A DNA stretch of 64,000 nt from Olsenella porci (GTDB lineage: Bacteria; Actinomycetota; Coriobacteriia; Coriobacteriales; Atopobiaceae), in NCBI RefSeq assembly GCF_009695875.1, contig NZ_VUNC01000002.1, positions 1-64,000 on the forward strand, read 5' to 3'. Both the position numbers and the translations under genes were made by a program. This document shows positions 8,342-16,356 of this stretch, one piece after another. The notes below the pieces were generated by a model that was given only the letters and a program-made list of their open reading frames with translations, had not been told where the DNA came from and ran no database searches. How positions within the stretch are numbered: the first letter of the stretch is position 1; the number at the start of each line of letters is the position of its first letter.

Positions 8342-8728
8342 ATGAACCAGAGTATGAAGAGGATTAAAATCGCCTGCATCGCCGACCTCATCGTCGGCGT
8401 CGTCACCGTGGTCCTCGGCGTGATCGCCATCGTCTCCAACCCCCTGTCCGTCTCGCACTACATGCTGACCCTGGTGGGTGTCACCGGGGCGTACCTGGGA
8501 CTGAGGGGGTCGATCTGGGCCAACGTCCCGTCCAACGCAAAGCGCATCCGCGACACCAGCTCGGTGATGGTGCTGGTCGAGTTCGTCGCCTCGATCTTCG
8601 TGGTCATGCCACCCGTGCGCGCCGACCGCAACACGGTCTACATGATCCTGGTCCTGCTGGTGCTGGCCCTGGCTCTTGTGTCGTTTGCCAACGCCCGCCA
8701 GGTGGTCGCCGCGCAGAAGGCCAAGTAG
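8342..8728 (+). CDS. Small four-helix membrane protein, function unknown
   Basis: This 128-residue protein has four predicted membrane helices at about 8-30 (IACIADLIVGVVTVVLGVIA), 39-55, 70-88 (SVMVLVEFVASIFVVM) and 99-118, with short loops and a basic tail (QVVAAQKAK). The ATG at 8342 follows GAGGTG at 8334-8339, although the spacing is tight. It stands alone between the pseudogene and the tRNA gene. The architecture (four helices, no soluble domain) is common among uncharacterised actinobacterial proteins; no function can be assigned. Confidence 0.65.
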   Translation: MNQSMKRIKIACIADLIVGVVTVVLGVIAIVSNPLSVSHYMLTLVGVTGAYLGLRGSIWANVPSNAKRIRDTSSVMVLVEFVASIFVVMPPVRADRNTVYMILVLLVLALALVSFANARQVVAAQKAK

Positions 8729-8804
8729 GTGCTTGCTTGTAGTTGGAGTTTGCCCAGTTGGAGAGGCGCATCCAAACTTTTTTCCAAATTAGTCAAATTC
8801 CCGC

Positions 8805-8832
8805 TTGACCCATTTTGAGCCTTTGGTAATAT
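8805..8832 (+). promoter_or_regulatory. Promoter of tRNA-Ala
   Basis: TTGACC at 8805-8810 and TAATAT at 8827-8832 are separated by 16 bp, ending 21 bp before the tRNA. This is a near-consensus housekeeping sigma promoter. Confidence 0.75.
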
Positions 8833-8853
8833 AGCTACCGCACCAACGCGAAC

Positions 8854-8929
8854 GGGGAATTAGCTCAGTTGGGAGAGCGCATGACTGGCAGTCATGAGGT
8901 CAGGGGTTCGAATCCCCTATTCTCCACCA
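8854..8929 (+). tRNA. tRNA-Ala (anticodon GGC)
   Basis: It folds as a full cloverleaf. The acceptor stem is GGGGAAT with ATTCTCC, the D arm is GCTC/GAGC, the anticodon stem is CATGA/TCATG with loop CTGGCAG (anticodon GGC, reading GCC and GCU), and the T arm is AGGGG/CCCCT around TTCGAAT. The CCA end is encoded (8927-8929). It marks the border between the accessory left end and the conserved operons; I could not find a second copy of its 3' end that would show an integrated element. Confidence 0.95.
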
Positions 8930-8940
8930 TGTAAGATATG

Positions 8941-8970
8941 CCCGGGCATCTAAGATGTCCGGGTTTTTTG
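8941..8970 (+). terminator. Intrinsic terminator after tRNA-Ala
   Basis: CCCGGGCAT and ATGTCCGGG pair (one G-U) around CTAAG and are followed by six T, 12 nt after the tRNA 3' end. Confidence 0.9.
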
Positions 8971-8995
8971 TTAGCCCGAGCGAGAGGGGACTCCC

Positions 8996-9376
8996 ATGGC
9001 ACAAGAGGAAGATCCGGTCCAGCTGTTCAACATGCACATCTCCCACATCGGGATCAACGCCACGAGCGACGAGGAGGCGGAGCAGATCGTCTCCAAGTTC
9101 CAGACGCTGATGGGGCTGCAGCGCAACGTGGTGGCGCCCGTCTCCGTGTTTGCCGGAACGCTGGTGGAGGTGATGCGTCCCGGCAGCAACAGGGGAGAGA
9201 AGGGCCACATCGGCCTCTACGTCAACGACATCCCGGCGGCAGAGCGCTGGTTCGAGGCCCGCGGGTTCCAGATCGACCAGAACGCCCGCGCGCTCAACCC
9301 CGACGGGTCCACGCACCTGGTGTACTTCAAGGATCAGATTGCGGGGTTCGCGATCCATCTGACCTGCGACGAGTAG
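8996..9376 (+). CDS. VOC (glyoxalase-like) superfamily protein
   Basis: This 126-residue protein has the paired beta-alpha-beta-beta-beta pattern of the vicinal-oxygen-chelate fold. The first module opens with MHISHIGINATSDEEAEQIV and the second with GHIGLYVNDIPAAERWFEAR. The end reads HLVYFKDQIAGFAIHLTCDE. Histidines in HISHIG, GHIG and AIHL sit where metal ligands are expected in the family, but the substrate cannot be read from sequence. Coriobacterial relatives are often named as sugar-acid aldolase-linked proteins, which I cannot support here. The ATG follows GAGAGGGG. It is monocistronic, between the tRNA terminator and a long gene-free spacer. Confidence 0.75.
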   Translation: MAQEEDPVQLFNMHISHIGINATSDEEAEQIVSKFQTLMGLQRNVVAPVSVFAGTLVEVMRPGSNRGEKGHIGLYVNDIPAAERWFEARGFQIDQNARALNPDGSTHLVYFKDQIAGFAIHLTCDE

Positions 9377-9461
9377 GGGTCGTGGACGGAGCGCGGACTC
9401 ACGCGAAAGGTGCGCTGGGTCTCTCGCGCGCTTCGAGGAGTACGGCTTTGGGCTAAGAGGG

Positions 9462-9481
9462 GCGCACCCGGCCGGGTGCGC
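9462..9481. repeat. Perfect 20-bp palindrome
   Basis: GCGCACCCGG is followed directly by its reverse complement CCGGGTGCGC with no loop. It lies 86 bp beyond the VOC gene stop and has no T-run, so it may be an operator or a weak terminator. Confidence 0.6.
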
Positions 9482-9700
9482 GGGCTGCGCCTGCGTCTGT
9501 GGCGTGTGTCTCGCTTGGCATATGTGTGGTGGGGGCTCCACGGTATGGGTGAGGCCCTTCTTGGGCGTCTTGATTGACCTGGGAAAGACCGGCTAAGAGT
9601 GGGGCGATGGGTTGGGGGCTGGAGCTTTCGCGGCGAGTGGAGTCACCGAGCCTGCTGGTGGGGTGGCTAGAATGCACCTGCCTTGCGTGTCCATAGGGGG

Positions 9701-9852
9701 TGCTTAGCGATACTACGCCTCTTGTGATTTGAGGGTTTGGCTGCTTAGGAAGCCTAGGTCTCATGGGAGTTTTGGGCCTTTGAGTCCCAAGAGGTCTAGG
9801 TTTGTTAAGCAGCTGATCGTCGAAAATGCATGAGGGCTAATGGTGCTAAGCG
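9701..9852. repeat. Inverted repeat array, cluster 1 (2 forward + 2 reverse copies)
   Basis: There are four copies of TGCTTA-N6-CTAG-N-CCTC-W-TG: forward at 9701 and 9742, and reverse ending at 9811 and 9852. The same-side pitch is 41 bp on both sides, and the inner opposed pair spans 70 bp (9742-9811). The reverse copy ending at 9852 starts CGCTTA. Spacer sequences between copies are not conserved. Confidence 0.8.
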
Positions 9853-10003
9853 GCGGCTCCCATCATCCGTTTGAGGTATGTGAGGTTGAGTCTCGTTGAT
9901 GCACCGCGAGTGCAAGATGCATGGTGTTGGGGGTATCGGGCTCGGCTGCCTTGGGCGTCACGTATAATCCTAGGGATTATGCCTGAACGTCGAAGGGGTA
10001 CGC

Positions 10004-11989
10004 TTGATTGCTCTTGCGGACAAGATCAGCAAGTCCTTTGGCGGCCGTGTCCTGTACGCGGCCGCAACTCTGCAGCTGAACGCCGGCGAGCGCTGGGGCC
10101 TTGTGGGGCCCAACGGCGCCGGCAAGACGACCCTGCTCAAGATCATCATGGGGCAGGAGTCTCCCGACGAGGGAACCGTGAGCTTTGCCAAGGACACGAC
10201 CGTCGGGTACCTGGAGCAGGAGACCAAGCTCGTGGGCGGCAAGTCCGCGCTGCAGGAGGTCGTTGACTCCGCGCACGAGATCAAGGACCTCGAGGCACGC
10301 ATAGAGGAGATGGAGCAGCGCATAAGCTCGTCTCAGCCAGGACCCGAGCAGGACGCCCTCCTCGCCAGCTACGGCAGCGCGCAGGACCGCTTTGAGCGCC
10401 TGGGTGGCTACGAGCTGGAGGCCCGCGCTCGGCAGATCCTCTCGGGCCTGGGCTTTCCCGTGGAGGACTTTGACAAGCCGGCGGAGGAGTTCTCGGGCGG
10501 CTGGCAGATGCGCATTTCGCTCTCCAAGCTCCTTCTGCGGCACCCCGACCTGCTTCTCCTGGACGAGCCGACCAACCACCTGGACCTGGAGAGCGTGAAG
10601 TGGCTGGAGCAGTTCCTCTCGTCCTACGACGGGGCGGTGCTGCTGGTCTCGCACGACCGCTCGTTCATGGACTCCTGCGTGAGCCACATCGCCGCGCTGG
10701 AGAACAAGCGCCTGGTCACCTACGTGGGCAACTACTCCAGCTACCTGCAACAGCGTGAGGACAACCTGGAGCAGCTCCGTGCCAAGCGCGAGGCCCAGGA
10801 GCGCGACATCCAGCACCTGGAGGTCTTTATCGAGCGCTTTAGGTACAAGCCGACCAAGGCGCGCCAGGTGCAGGAGCGCATCAAGATGCTCGAGAAGGTC
10901 AAGTCAGAGCTCGTGGTGCTTCCCGAGTCGTCCAAGAAGGTGCACTTCAAGTTTCCCGAGCCGCCCCGCACGGGCGACATGGTCGTGAGCGTGGACGACG
11001 TGTCCAAGCACTACGAGGACAACGACGTGTACGACCACGTGAGCCTCAAGCTCTACCGCGGCGACCACGCCGTGCTCGTGGGCCCCAACGGCGCAGGCAA
11101 GTCAACGCTGATGAAGCTGGTCAACGGGCACGAGCGGCCCACGAGCGGGCGCATCGAGCTGGGCCAGAACGTGACGCAGGCCTACTATGCGCAGCACCAG
11201 CTCGAGACCCTGCACGAGGGCAACACCGTTCTGCAGGAGATGGACGCGGCGGCCCCCGGCTGGACCACCTCCGAGGAGCGCAGGCTCCTGGGCGCCTTCC
11301 TATTCCACGGGGACGACGTGGACAAGCGGGTGGGCGTGCTCTCCGGCGGCGAGAAGGCACGACTGGCCTTGGCCCGCATGCTCGTGGCGCCCGACCCGCT
11401 GCTGTGCCTGGACGAGCCCACCAACCACCTGGACATCGACTCGGTCGACGTGCTTGAGCAGGCCCTGGTGACGTTCCCCGGCACGATCATCCTGATCTCG
11501 CACGACGAGCACCTGGTGAGGGCGGTTGCCAACAAGGTCATCGACGTGCGTGACCACAAGGTCACCGTGTACGATGGCGACTACGACTACTACCTGTACA
11601 AGCGCGCCGAGCTTGAGGCACGGGAGCAGGGCGGCGACGCCGCTGGTGCCCCCAAGCCCAGCGCACCGCAGGAGGACGACTCCCGCTCTCAGGGCCGCAA
11701 CGTTAAGACCAAGGAGCAGCGTCGTGCCGAGGCCCAGGCGCGCAACGCCGCCAACCGGGCCCTGAAGGAGGAGCGCAAGAGGCTCCGGCAGGTTGAGGCG
11801 GCCCTGAAGCCCGCGCAGAAGCGTTACGACGAGCTGGTGGCGATGATGGCGGACGAGGAGCTGTACAACGACGCCGACAAGTTTGACAAGTGCATGAGGG
11901 AGTACAACGCCCTGGCGAAGAAGATCCCCTCGCTGGAGGAGGAGTGGCTCGAGCTCAGCACCCGGATCGAGGAGGGTGCCGATGCCTAG
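10004..11989 (+). CDS. ABC-F family ATPase (translation factor type)
   Basis: ABC-F proteins bind the ribosomal E site and act on stalled or antibiotic-bound ribosomes; they are not transporters. This one has 661 residues. ATPase domain 1 has Walker [10 protein letters not shown] at 35-43, signature [12 protein letters not shown] and Walker [13 protein letters not shown]. An inter-domain linker with basic helices ([20 protein letters not shown]) follows. Domain 2 has [22 protein letters not shown] and [12 protein letters not shown] long charged coiled coil closes the protein (about 560-660). No membrane helices are present. The start is TTG at 10004 after GAAGGGG. It heads the operon that runs to 20296 and overlaps the next gene by 8 nt. 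Confidence 0.9.
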   Translation: MIALADKISKSFGGRVLYAAATLQLNAGERWGLVGPNGAGKTTLLKIIMGQESPDEGTVSFAKDTTVGYLEQETKLVGGKSALQEVVDSAHEIKDLEARIEEMEQRISSSQPGPEQDALLASYGSAQDRFERLGGYELEARARQILSGLGFPVEDFDKPAEEFSGGWQMRISLSKLLLRHPDLLLLDEPTNHLDLESVKWLEQFLSSYDGAVLLVSHDRSFMDSCVSHIAALENKRLVTYVGNYSSYLQQREDNLEQLRAKREAQERDIQHLEVFIERFRYKPTKARQVQERIKMLEKVKSELVVLPESSKKVHFKFPEPPRTGDMVVSVDDVSKHYEDNDVYDHVSLKLYRGDHAVLVGPNGAGKSTLMKLVNGHERPTSGRIELGQNVTQAYYAQHQLETLHEGNTVLQEMDAAAPGWTTSEERRLLGAFLFHGDDVDKRVGVLSGGEKARLALARMLVAPDPLLCLDEPTNHLDIDSVDVLEQALVTFPGTIILISHDEHLVRAVANKVIDVRDHKVTVYDGDYDYYLYKRAELEAREQGGDAAGAPKPSAPQEDDSRSQGRNVKTKEQRRAEAQARNAANRALKEERKRLRQVEAALKPAQKRYDELVAMMADEELYNDADKFDKCMREYNALAKKIPSLEEEWLELSTRIEEGADA

Positions 11990-12635
11990 GTTCAGGCAGG
12001 ACGACACCGATGCTGGCCTGGACAAGACGGTCCTGACGCCGGGCACCGGTGCAAAGGCCTCGGGCACGGCGACCAGGCGCATGCCGCAGCAGACGCGTCA
12101 GCGGGCGGATGCGGGCTATAACCAGACCTCCTTCCAGCCGCAGTCCAACCAGGCCTACGGGCAGGACCCCTACTACCGCCCGCAGGCAGACGCCACCTAC
12201 GGCCAGGACCCCTACCAGCAGTACAGCGCAACCTCACGGCCGCAGTACCAGCAGCGCCAGGCCGTCCCCAGCCCTCCCCAGGCGGACCCGTATCTGGGGG
12301 AGAGGAACGAGCGCCGCTCCCGCAAGCCGTCCACTGGCCATGGCGGGAGGGCCGTCCCCGCGCTCCTCTCCGTGCTTTCCGTCCTGTGCAGGGTAGCGGC
12401 GATAGCCCTCGCGCTCCTCTCGGTGGCCAACGCCTTTGTGCTGGGGTCGCTGCGCATCAGGCTCGTGGCGATTACGGCCATGGTGTCGACGTGGCTCCCC
12501 CCGGCGCTCTCGGGCGCCTTTGTGTTCGAGACGCCCTTTGGCGGCGTCATGCGCGGGGACTTCATGGTCGCCGCCGTCGTGCTGTTCGTGGTTGACTGGG
12601 CGCTGGCCAAGGCCGCGCACTCCCTGAGGAGGTAG
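11982..12635 (+). CDS. Membrane protein with Q/Y-rich N-terminal region
   Basis: This 217-residue protein is not recognised as a named family. The first 100 residues are low-complexity, rich in Gln, Tyr and Pro, with a repeated [21 protein letters not shown] unit; the rest carries about three hydrophobic helices ([27 protein letters not shown] region; [16 protein letters not shown]). ATG 11982 is taken as the start because GGAGGG ends 5 nt upstream; a GTG at 11976 is in frame. It overlaps the ABC-F stop and is followed 2 nt later by the site-2 protease gene, so the two are probably co-translated. The disordered N-terminus suggests a cytoplasmic protein-interaction tail. Confidence 0.7.
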   Translation: MPRFRQDDTDAGLDKTVLTPGTGAKASGTATRRMPQQTRQRADAGYNQTSFQPQSNQAYGQDPYYRPQADATYGQDPYQQYSATSRPQYQQRQAVPSPPQADPYLGERNERRSRKPSTGHGGRAVPALLSVLSVLCRVAAIALALLSVANAFVLGSLRIRLVAITAMVSTWLPPALSGAFVFETPFGGVMRGDFMVAAVVLFVVDWALAKAAHSLRR

Positions 12636-12637
12636 GG

Positions 12638-13309
12638 ATGCTCTCCCTCTCGCTGTCGCGCATCCTGGCGTCGCTCGCCTCGGTCGCCCTGGTCATGGTT
12701 GCCGTGATTCCCCACGAGGTGGCGCACGGCTGGGTGGCATGGAAGCTCGGTGACCCCACGGCAAAGGAGGCCGGGCGTCTGTCGCTCAACCCGCTCAAGC
12801 ACCTGGACCCGTTTGGCTCCGTCGTGCTGCCGCTGCTGATGTCGCTCCTGGGAGGTCCCGTCTTCGCCTACGCCAAGCCCGTGCCGTACAACCCGTACCG
12901 CCTGCGCGACGAGCGCCGGGACGAGGTCCTGGTGGCTCTTGCGGGACCGGCCTGCAACCTGCTCGAGGCGCTGGTCTCCGCAATCCTGTTCCGCGCCCTC
13001 TTCACCCAGTGGGGTGGCGCACAGGACGCCCTGTACTGGGTGCTCGTGGCGCTGTCGCAGTTCACCTACCTCAACTGCGGGCTGGCGTTCTTCAACCTGA
13101 TCCCGCTGCCGCCGCTCGACGGATCCAAGGTCATCTCGCCTCTCCTCTCCGCCCAGGGGCGCGAGCGCTACCGCATGATGCAGGCCTACTCCATGCCCGT
13201 GCTGATCATCCTGCTGTACGTTCTCCCCTCGCTTGCTGGCATCGACCCCGTGAGCTGGTACCTGGACGCGACGGCATATGGGTTGGGTGGTCTTCTCCTT
13301 GGCGCGTAG
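12638..13309 (+). CDS. M50-family site-2 protease-like membrane metalloprotease
   Basis: This is a predicted zinc intramembrane protease of the compact SpoIVFB/Rv-type group, 223 residues. The zinc motif HEVAH is at 26-30 in the first membrane segment. The conserved central AGPACNLLEA segment and the third-ligand motif NLIPLPPLDG are both present, so all catalytic elements are intact. Four to six membrane helices are predicted and there is no PDZ domain, which agrees with the short subclass. The gene order site-2 protease, scpA, scpB, pseudouridine synthase is a well-known conserved cluster in Gram-positive bacteria. The C-terminus overlaps the putative scpA start by 32 nt. The substrate is unknown. 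Confidence 0.85.
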   Translation: MLSLSLSRILASLASVALVMVAVIPHEVAHGWVAWKLGDPTAKEAGRLSLNPLKHLDPFGSVVLPLLMSLLGGPVFAYAKPVPYNPYRLRDERRDEVLVALAGPACNLLEALVSAILFRALFTQWGGAQDALYWVLVALSQFTYLNCGLAFFNLIPLPPLDGSKVISPLLSAQGRERYRMMQAYSMPVLIILLYVLPSLAGIDPVSWYLDATAYGLGGLLLGA

Positions 13310-14126
13310 CGGTTCATACAAGGTAAGGACGCAGGCGTACAGCGGCCCCTTCGACCTCCTGCTGCAGCTGGTCAGCCGGCAGAAGGTCGACATTGGTTCG
13401 ATATCGATCGCCGAGGTTGCCGACCAGTACATCGACGAGGTCGATGCCATGGGAGAGCTGGACCTGGACGTTGCCAGCGACTTCCTCCTGGTGGCATCGA
13501 CGTTGCTCGAGATCAAGGCGGCGTCCCTCGTTCCCGAGCACCCAGCGGGGAGGGTAAGCGACGCGGAGGGGGACGAGGATGACGACCTCTTGGGCCTCTC
13601 GCCTGACGAGGCGCGCGAGGTCCTGGTTGCCAGGCTGGTGGCGTACAAGCAGTTCAGGAATGCGGCGGCGGCCCTGGGGAGCAGGCTCGAGGCCGAGGGA
13701 CGCATGGTCCCGCGCACGGCAGGACCCGACCCGGAGTTCCTGGGGTTGATGCCGGACTACCTCAAGGGAATCACGCTGCGTTCCCTGGCGGTTATCTGCG
13801 CGGACCTGGACAGCAGGCGGCAGGGCTTCCTCCTTGAGGCCGAGCACGTGGCGCCAAAGCGGCTCCCAATCGCCCTCACCGTGGCGTCGGTGGACCGCGT
13901 GACCCGCGCGCATCCGCTGACCACGTTCAGCGAGCTGTTGGACGGAGACGAGCGTGCCGAGACCCTCGTGGCGACCTTCCTCGCCATACTGGAGCTGTGC
14001 AAGCGCGGTATGGTCACGCTCTCGCAGGCGAGGGTGTTTGGCGAGATCGAGGTCGCCCGCGTTGAGGGTGCGCCGCCGTTCGAGCTGGACAGCTCCGACC
14101 TCACGAGCATTGAGGAGGACTCCTGA
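13278..14126 (+). CDS. scpA: Segregation and condensation protein A (kleisin)
   Basis: ScpA is the kleisin subunit that bridges SMC heads in the bacterial condensin. The N-terminal signature YSGPFDLLLQLVSRQKVDIG and EVADQYIDEVDAM are classic for the family, as are LDLDVASDFLLVASTLLEIK and the C-terminal winged-helix part (TLVATFLAILELCKRGMVTL). Its length (about 270-282 residues) is normal. The start is uncertain: ATG 13278 lies inside the protease gene, and GTG 13287 or TTG 13299 are alternatives closer to the conserved region. It overlaps scpB by one base (TGATG). An acidic insert (DAEGDEDDD) sits in the middle, as in many relatives. Confidence 0.92.
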   Translation: MGWVVFSLARSGSYKVRTQAYSGPFDLLLQLVSRQKVDIGSISIAEVADQYIDEVDAMGELDLDVASDFLLVASTLLEIKAASLVPEHPAGRVSDAEGDEDDDLLGLSPDEAREVLVARLVAYKQFRNAAAALGSRLEAEGRMVPRTAGPDPEFLGLMPDYLKGITLRSLAVICADLDSRRQGFLLEAEHVAPKRLPIALTVASVDRVTRAHPLTTFSELLDGDERAETLVATFLAILELCKRGMVTLSQARVFGEIEVARVEGAPPFELDSSDLTSIEEDS

Positions 14127-14884
14127 TGCAGGATCTAGAGAACCTTGGACCCGACTCCACCAAGGGGGCCCTGGAGGCCCTCCTCCTGGTCTCGTCCGAC
14201 CCCGTCCCCGCCACGGACCTGGCGGGAATCCTGGGCATAGCCCCGGGCGAGGCGGCGTCGCTGCTGGCGGAGCTCTCCGCCGAGTACGCGGACGCCAACC
14301 GCGGCTTTCAGCTGAGGGAGGTCGCCGGCGGGTGGAGGCTGTTCACGCACCCCGCCTACCACGATGCGGTGGAGAGGTACGTGCTGTCCTGGGACACCCG
14401 GCACCTCTCGCAGGCGGCGCTCGAGACCCTGGCGGTCATCGCCTACCACCAGCCGGTCACGCGCGAGGGCGTGAAGGCCGTACGTGGGGTCAACTCCGAC
14501 GGCGTGATCTCGTCCCTGCGCGAGAAGGGCCTGGTGCGCGAGGTCGGGCGCGAGGGGGACAGGAGCCGCGCCGCCCTCTACGGCACCACGCGCCGCTTTT
14601 TGGAGGAGTTCGGTCTCAAGTCGCTACGGGACCTGCCGCCCCTGGAGGACTTCGCGCCCGACGAGGAGTCGCGCCAGTTCATTCGCGAGCGCCTCTCAGG
14701 CCGCGCGGTGTCGTCCACCCTGGAGGAGGCCTCCGAGGACATGGAGGACGAGCGTGAGCTGCTGGGCGACGACTTTGGCGGGGACGAGGGCGATGAGCCC
14801 GCCCAGCAGGATGCCGAGTCCGGACAGGATGACGTGGCGGCGGCGGACGCGGACGAGACGAGCGGGGTGACGACGAGTGAGTGA
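14126..14884 (+). CDS. scpB: Segregation and condensation protein B
   Basis: ScpB is the winged-helix partner (KITE protein) of ScpA in the SMC complex. Two tandem winged helices are visible: ALEALLLVSSDPVPATDLAG near the start, and LSQAALETLAVIAYHQPVTR followed by the RGVNSDGVISSLREKGLV block, the most conserved stretch in the family. An acidic, disordered tail of about 60 residues (EDMEDERELLGDDFGGDEGD) extends the protein beyond the usual 190, giving 252. The start codon overlaps the scpA stop and the stop overlaps the next start, so translation is coupled along the operon. Confidence 0.93.
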   Translation: MQDLENLGPDSTKGALEALLLVSSDPVPATDLAGILGIAPGEAASLLAELSAEYADANRGFQLREVAGGWRLFTHPAYHDAVERYVLSWDTRHLSQAALETLAVIAYHQPVTREGVKAVRGVNSDGVISSLREKGLVREVGREGDRSRAALYGTTRRFLEEFGLKSLRDLPPLEDFAPDEESRQFIRERLSGRAVSSTLEEASEDMEDERELLGDDFGGDEGDEPAQQDAESGQDDVAAADADETSGVTTSE

Positions 14885-15686
14885 GACGGACGACATCCAC
14901 TACACCATGCGACTGCAGCGGTTCCTCGCGCGCGCGGGCGTCGCGAGCCGCCGCAAGTCAGAGGACCTGATGACCGCCGGTCGCGTGAGGGTCAACGGCG
15001 AAGTGGTGACCGAGCTGGGGAGCAAGGTCACACCCGATCTCGACGTGGTGGAGGTCGACGGCAGGAGGGTCCGCCTTGAGGACGGGCACGCCTACATCAT
15101 GCTCTACAAGCCGGCGGGCTACCTCACCACCATGAGCGACCCGGAGGGCCGCCCCTGCGTGGCCTCGCTCGTGCCTACCGACCGCTACCCGGGGCTGTTC
15201 CCCGTGGGTAGGCTTGACGGCGACACGACCGGGCTACTGCTATTCACCACCAACGGGGACGTGGCAAACGGCATGCTCCACCCCTCGCGTCACGTGTGGA
15301 AGCACTACGTGGCCCTGGTCAGGGGCGTCCCCACGCAGCAGGAGCTCGGCAGGCTGCGGAGTGGCGTCTACCTGCGTGGCGGCAGCGCCCAGCCCGCAAA
15401 GGCCAAGGTGCTCTCGCCCCGCGACCCCGCCGCCATCCCCGTTATTCCCGAGGGATTGCCCATGGGGATGTCGGTCGTGGGGCTGCGCATCCACGAGGGA
15501 CGCAAGCACCAGGTCAAGCGCATGCTCAAGGCCGTGGGCCACGAGGTCGTTCGGCTGCATCGCGACGAGTTTGGCCCGCTGGAGCTGACGGGGCTCCTGC
15601 CCGGGCAGTGGAGGCCGCTCACCCCCGCGGAGGTCCGCTCCGTGGAGGCGCTCGCGACGGGGGAGAGGGGAGACGACCGTGCGTAG
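14877..15686 (+). CDS. S4-domain 16S/23S rRNA pseudouridine synthase (RsuA/RluB family)
   Basis: It converts a uridine in ribosomal RNA to pseudouridine. The N-terminus is an S4 RNA-binding domain (MRLQRFLARAGVASRRKSED to about residue 65). The catalytic domain carries the family motif GRLDGDTTGLLLFTTNGD with the catalytic Asp at residue 114, then KHYVALVRG and GRKHQVKRMLKAVGHEV. The 269-residue length fits RluB/RsuA. It follows ScpB in the same order as in many Firmicutes and Actinobacteria, where this gene is named rluB. The GTG at 14877 overlaps the scpB stop; an internal ATG at 14907 starts the S4 domain directly. Confidence 0.9.
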   Translation: MSETDDIHYTMRLQRFLARAGVASRRKSEDLMTAGRVRVNGEVVTELGSKVTPDLDVVEVDGRRVRLEDGHAYIMLYKPAGYLTTMSDPEGRPCVASLVPTDRYPGLFPVGRLDGDTTGLLLFTTNGDVANGMLHPSRHVWKHYVALVRGVPTQQELGRLRSGVYLRGGSAQPAKAKVLSPRDPAAIPVIPEGLPMGMSVVGLRIHEGRKHQVKRMLKAVGHEVVRLHRDEFGPLELTGLLPGQWRPLTPAEVRSVEALATGERGDDRA

Positions 15687-16356
15687 GCAGAGGATCCTGG
15701 TCACTCGGCATCCAGAGACCAGGGCCAACATCGCGGGGACGCTCTCGGGGCGCAGCGACGTGGACCTGTCGGCTGAGGGTGAGGACCAGATGTACCGTGC
15801 CATCCGCGCCATCGTGGCGTGGCGGCCCGACCGCATCTGGACGTCGCCCCTCTCGCGGTGCCAGTCCATCGCACGCGAGGCGGCTAACGCCCTGGGCATC
15901 CCCTGCGAGGTCAACCCCAACCTGGCCGAGATCGAGTTTGGCCGGGCGCAGGGCCTCACGCTGGCTCAGGTGAGGGAGCTGGGCTACGACTTCCCCTGGC
16001 AGCTGGACGGCGAGGGCAGGTCGCGTCCCATCCAGGGGGGCGAGAGCTTTGAGCACCTGTACGCGCGGGCGGGAGCCCTGCTGGAACAGCTGAGGCCGCT
16101 CGAGGGCCGAACCTCCTGCGTCACGCACGGCGGCTTCACAAGGGCCCTGCTGGGCCGCATGATGAGCGTCCCCCTCGACACCTTCTGGAACGTGCGCATC
16201 CCCAACGTCAGCTCGCAGGTCATCACCTGCGACGACGGGACGTTTCGCCTGGCATCGCTGGGGCTCGCACCCGAGGAGGTCGTCCGCAGGTCCGAGAACC
16301 CCGCCCTGCTGGGCAGGGACACAACAGAGAAGCTATCTGGGAGTGATGACGAGTGA
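15679..16356 (+). CDS. Histidine phosphatase superfamily protein (RHPET variant)
   Basis: This 225-residue protein has the phosphoglycerate-mutase/acid-phosphatase fold. The catalytic loop is TRHPETRAN at 9-17; His11 would be phosphorylated. Most relatives have RHGET, so proline replaces the usual glycine. Other conserved parts are WTSPLSRCQSIAREA, a Glu in LAEIEFG, and the second active-site histidine in SCVTHGGFTRAL. Substrates across this superfamily range from sugar phosphates to cobalamin precursors, and nothing here picks one. The GTG at 15679 follows GGGGAGAGGGG. It overlaps both neighbours, between the pseudouridine synthase and cmk. Confidence 0.82.
   Translation: MRRQRILVTRHPETRANIAGTLSGRSDVDLSAEGEDQMYRAIRAIVAWRPDRIWTSPLSRCQSIAREAANALGIPCEVNPNLAEIEFGRAQGLTLAQVRELGYDFPWQLDGEGRSRPIQGGESFEHLYARAGALLEQLRPLEGRTSCVTHGGFTRALLGRMMSVPLDTFWNVRIPNVSSQVITCDDGTFRLASLGLAPEEVVRRSENPALLGRDTTEKLSGSDDE

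Larger units (their letters stand above)
9377..10003. other. Long gene-free spacer carrying repeat cluster 1
   Basis: No coding sequence is convincing in these 627 bases. The spacer holds a 20-bp perfect palindrome (9462-9481), two copies of a GGCTAAGAG-GGGGCG-like direct repeat near 9451 and 9591, and the repeat cluster at 9701-9852. The promoter for the ABC-F gene should be near its right end; CGTATAATCC at 9961-9970 contains a TATAAT -10 candidate. Confidence 0.6.

Noticed and set aside
8854-8929. tRNA-Ala as attachment site of an integrated element spanning 1-8800
   Set aside because: No integrase gene and no repeated copy of the tRNA 3' end were found inside the window; the left border lies outside it.
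9453-9764. 103-codon minus-strand frame in the spacer with cluster 1
   Set aside because: It runs through a palindrome and two repeat units and has no coding features.
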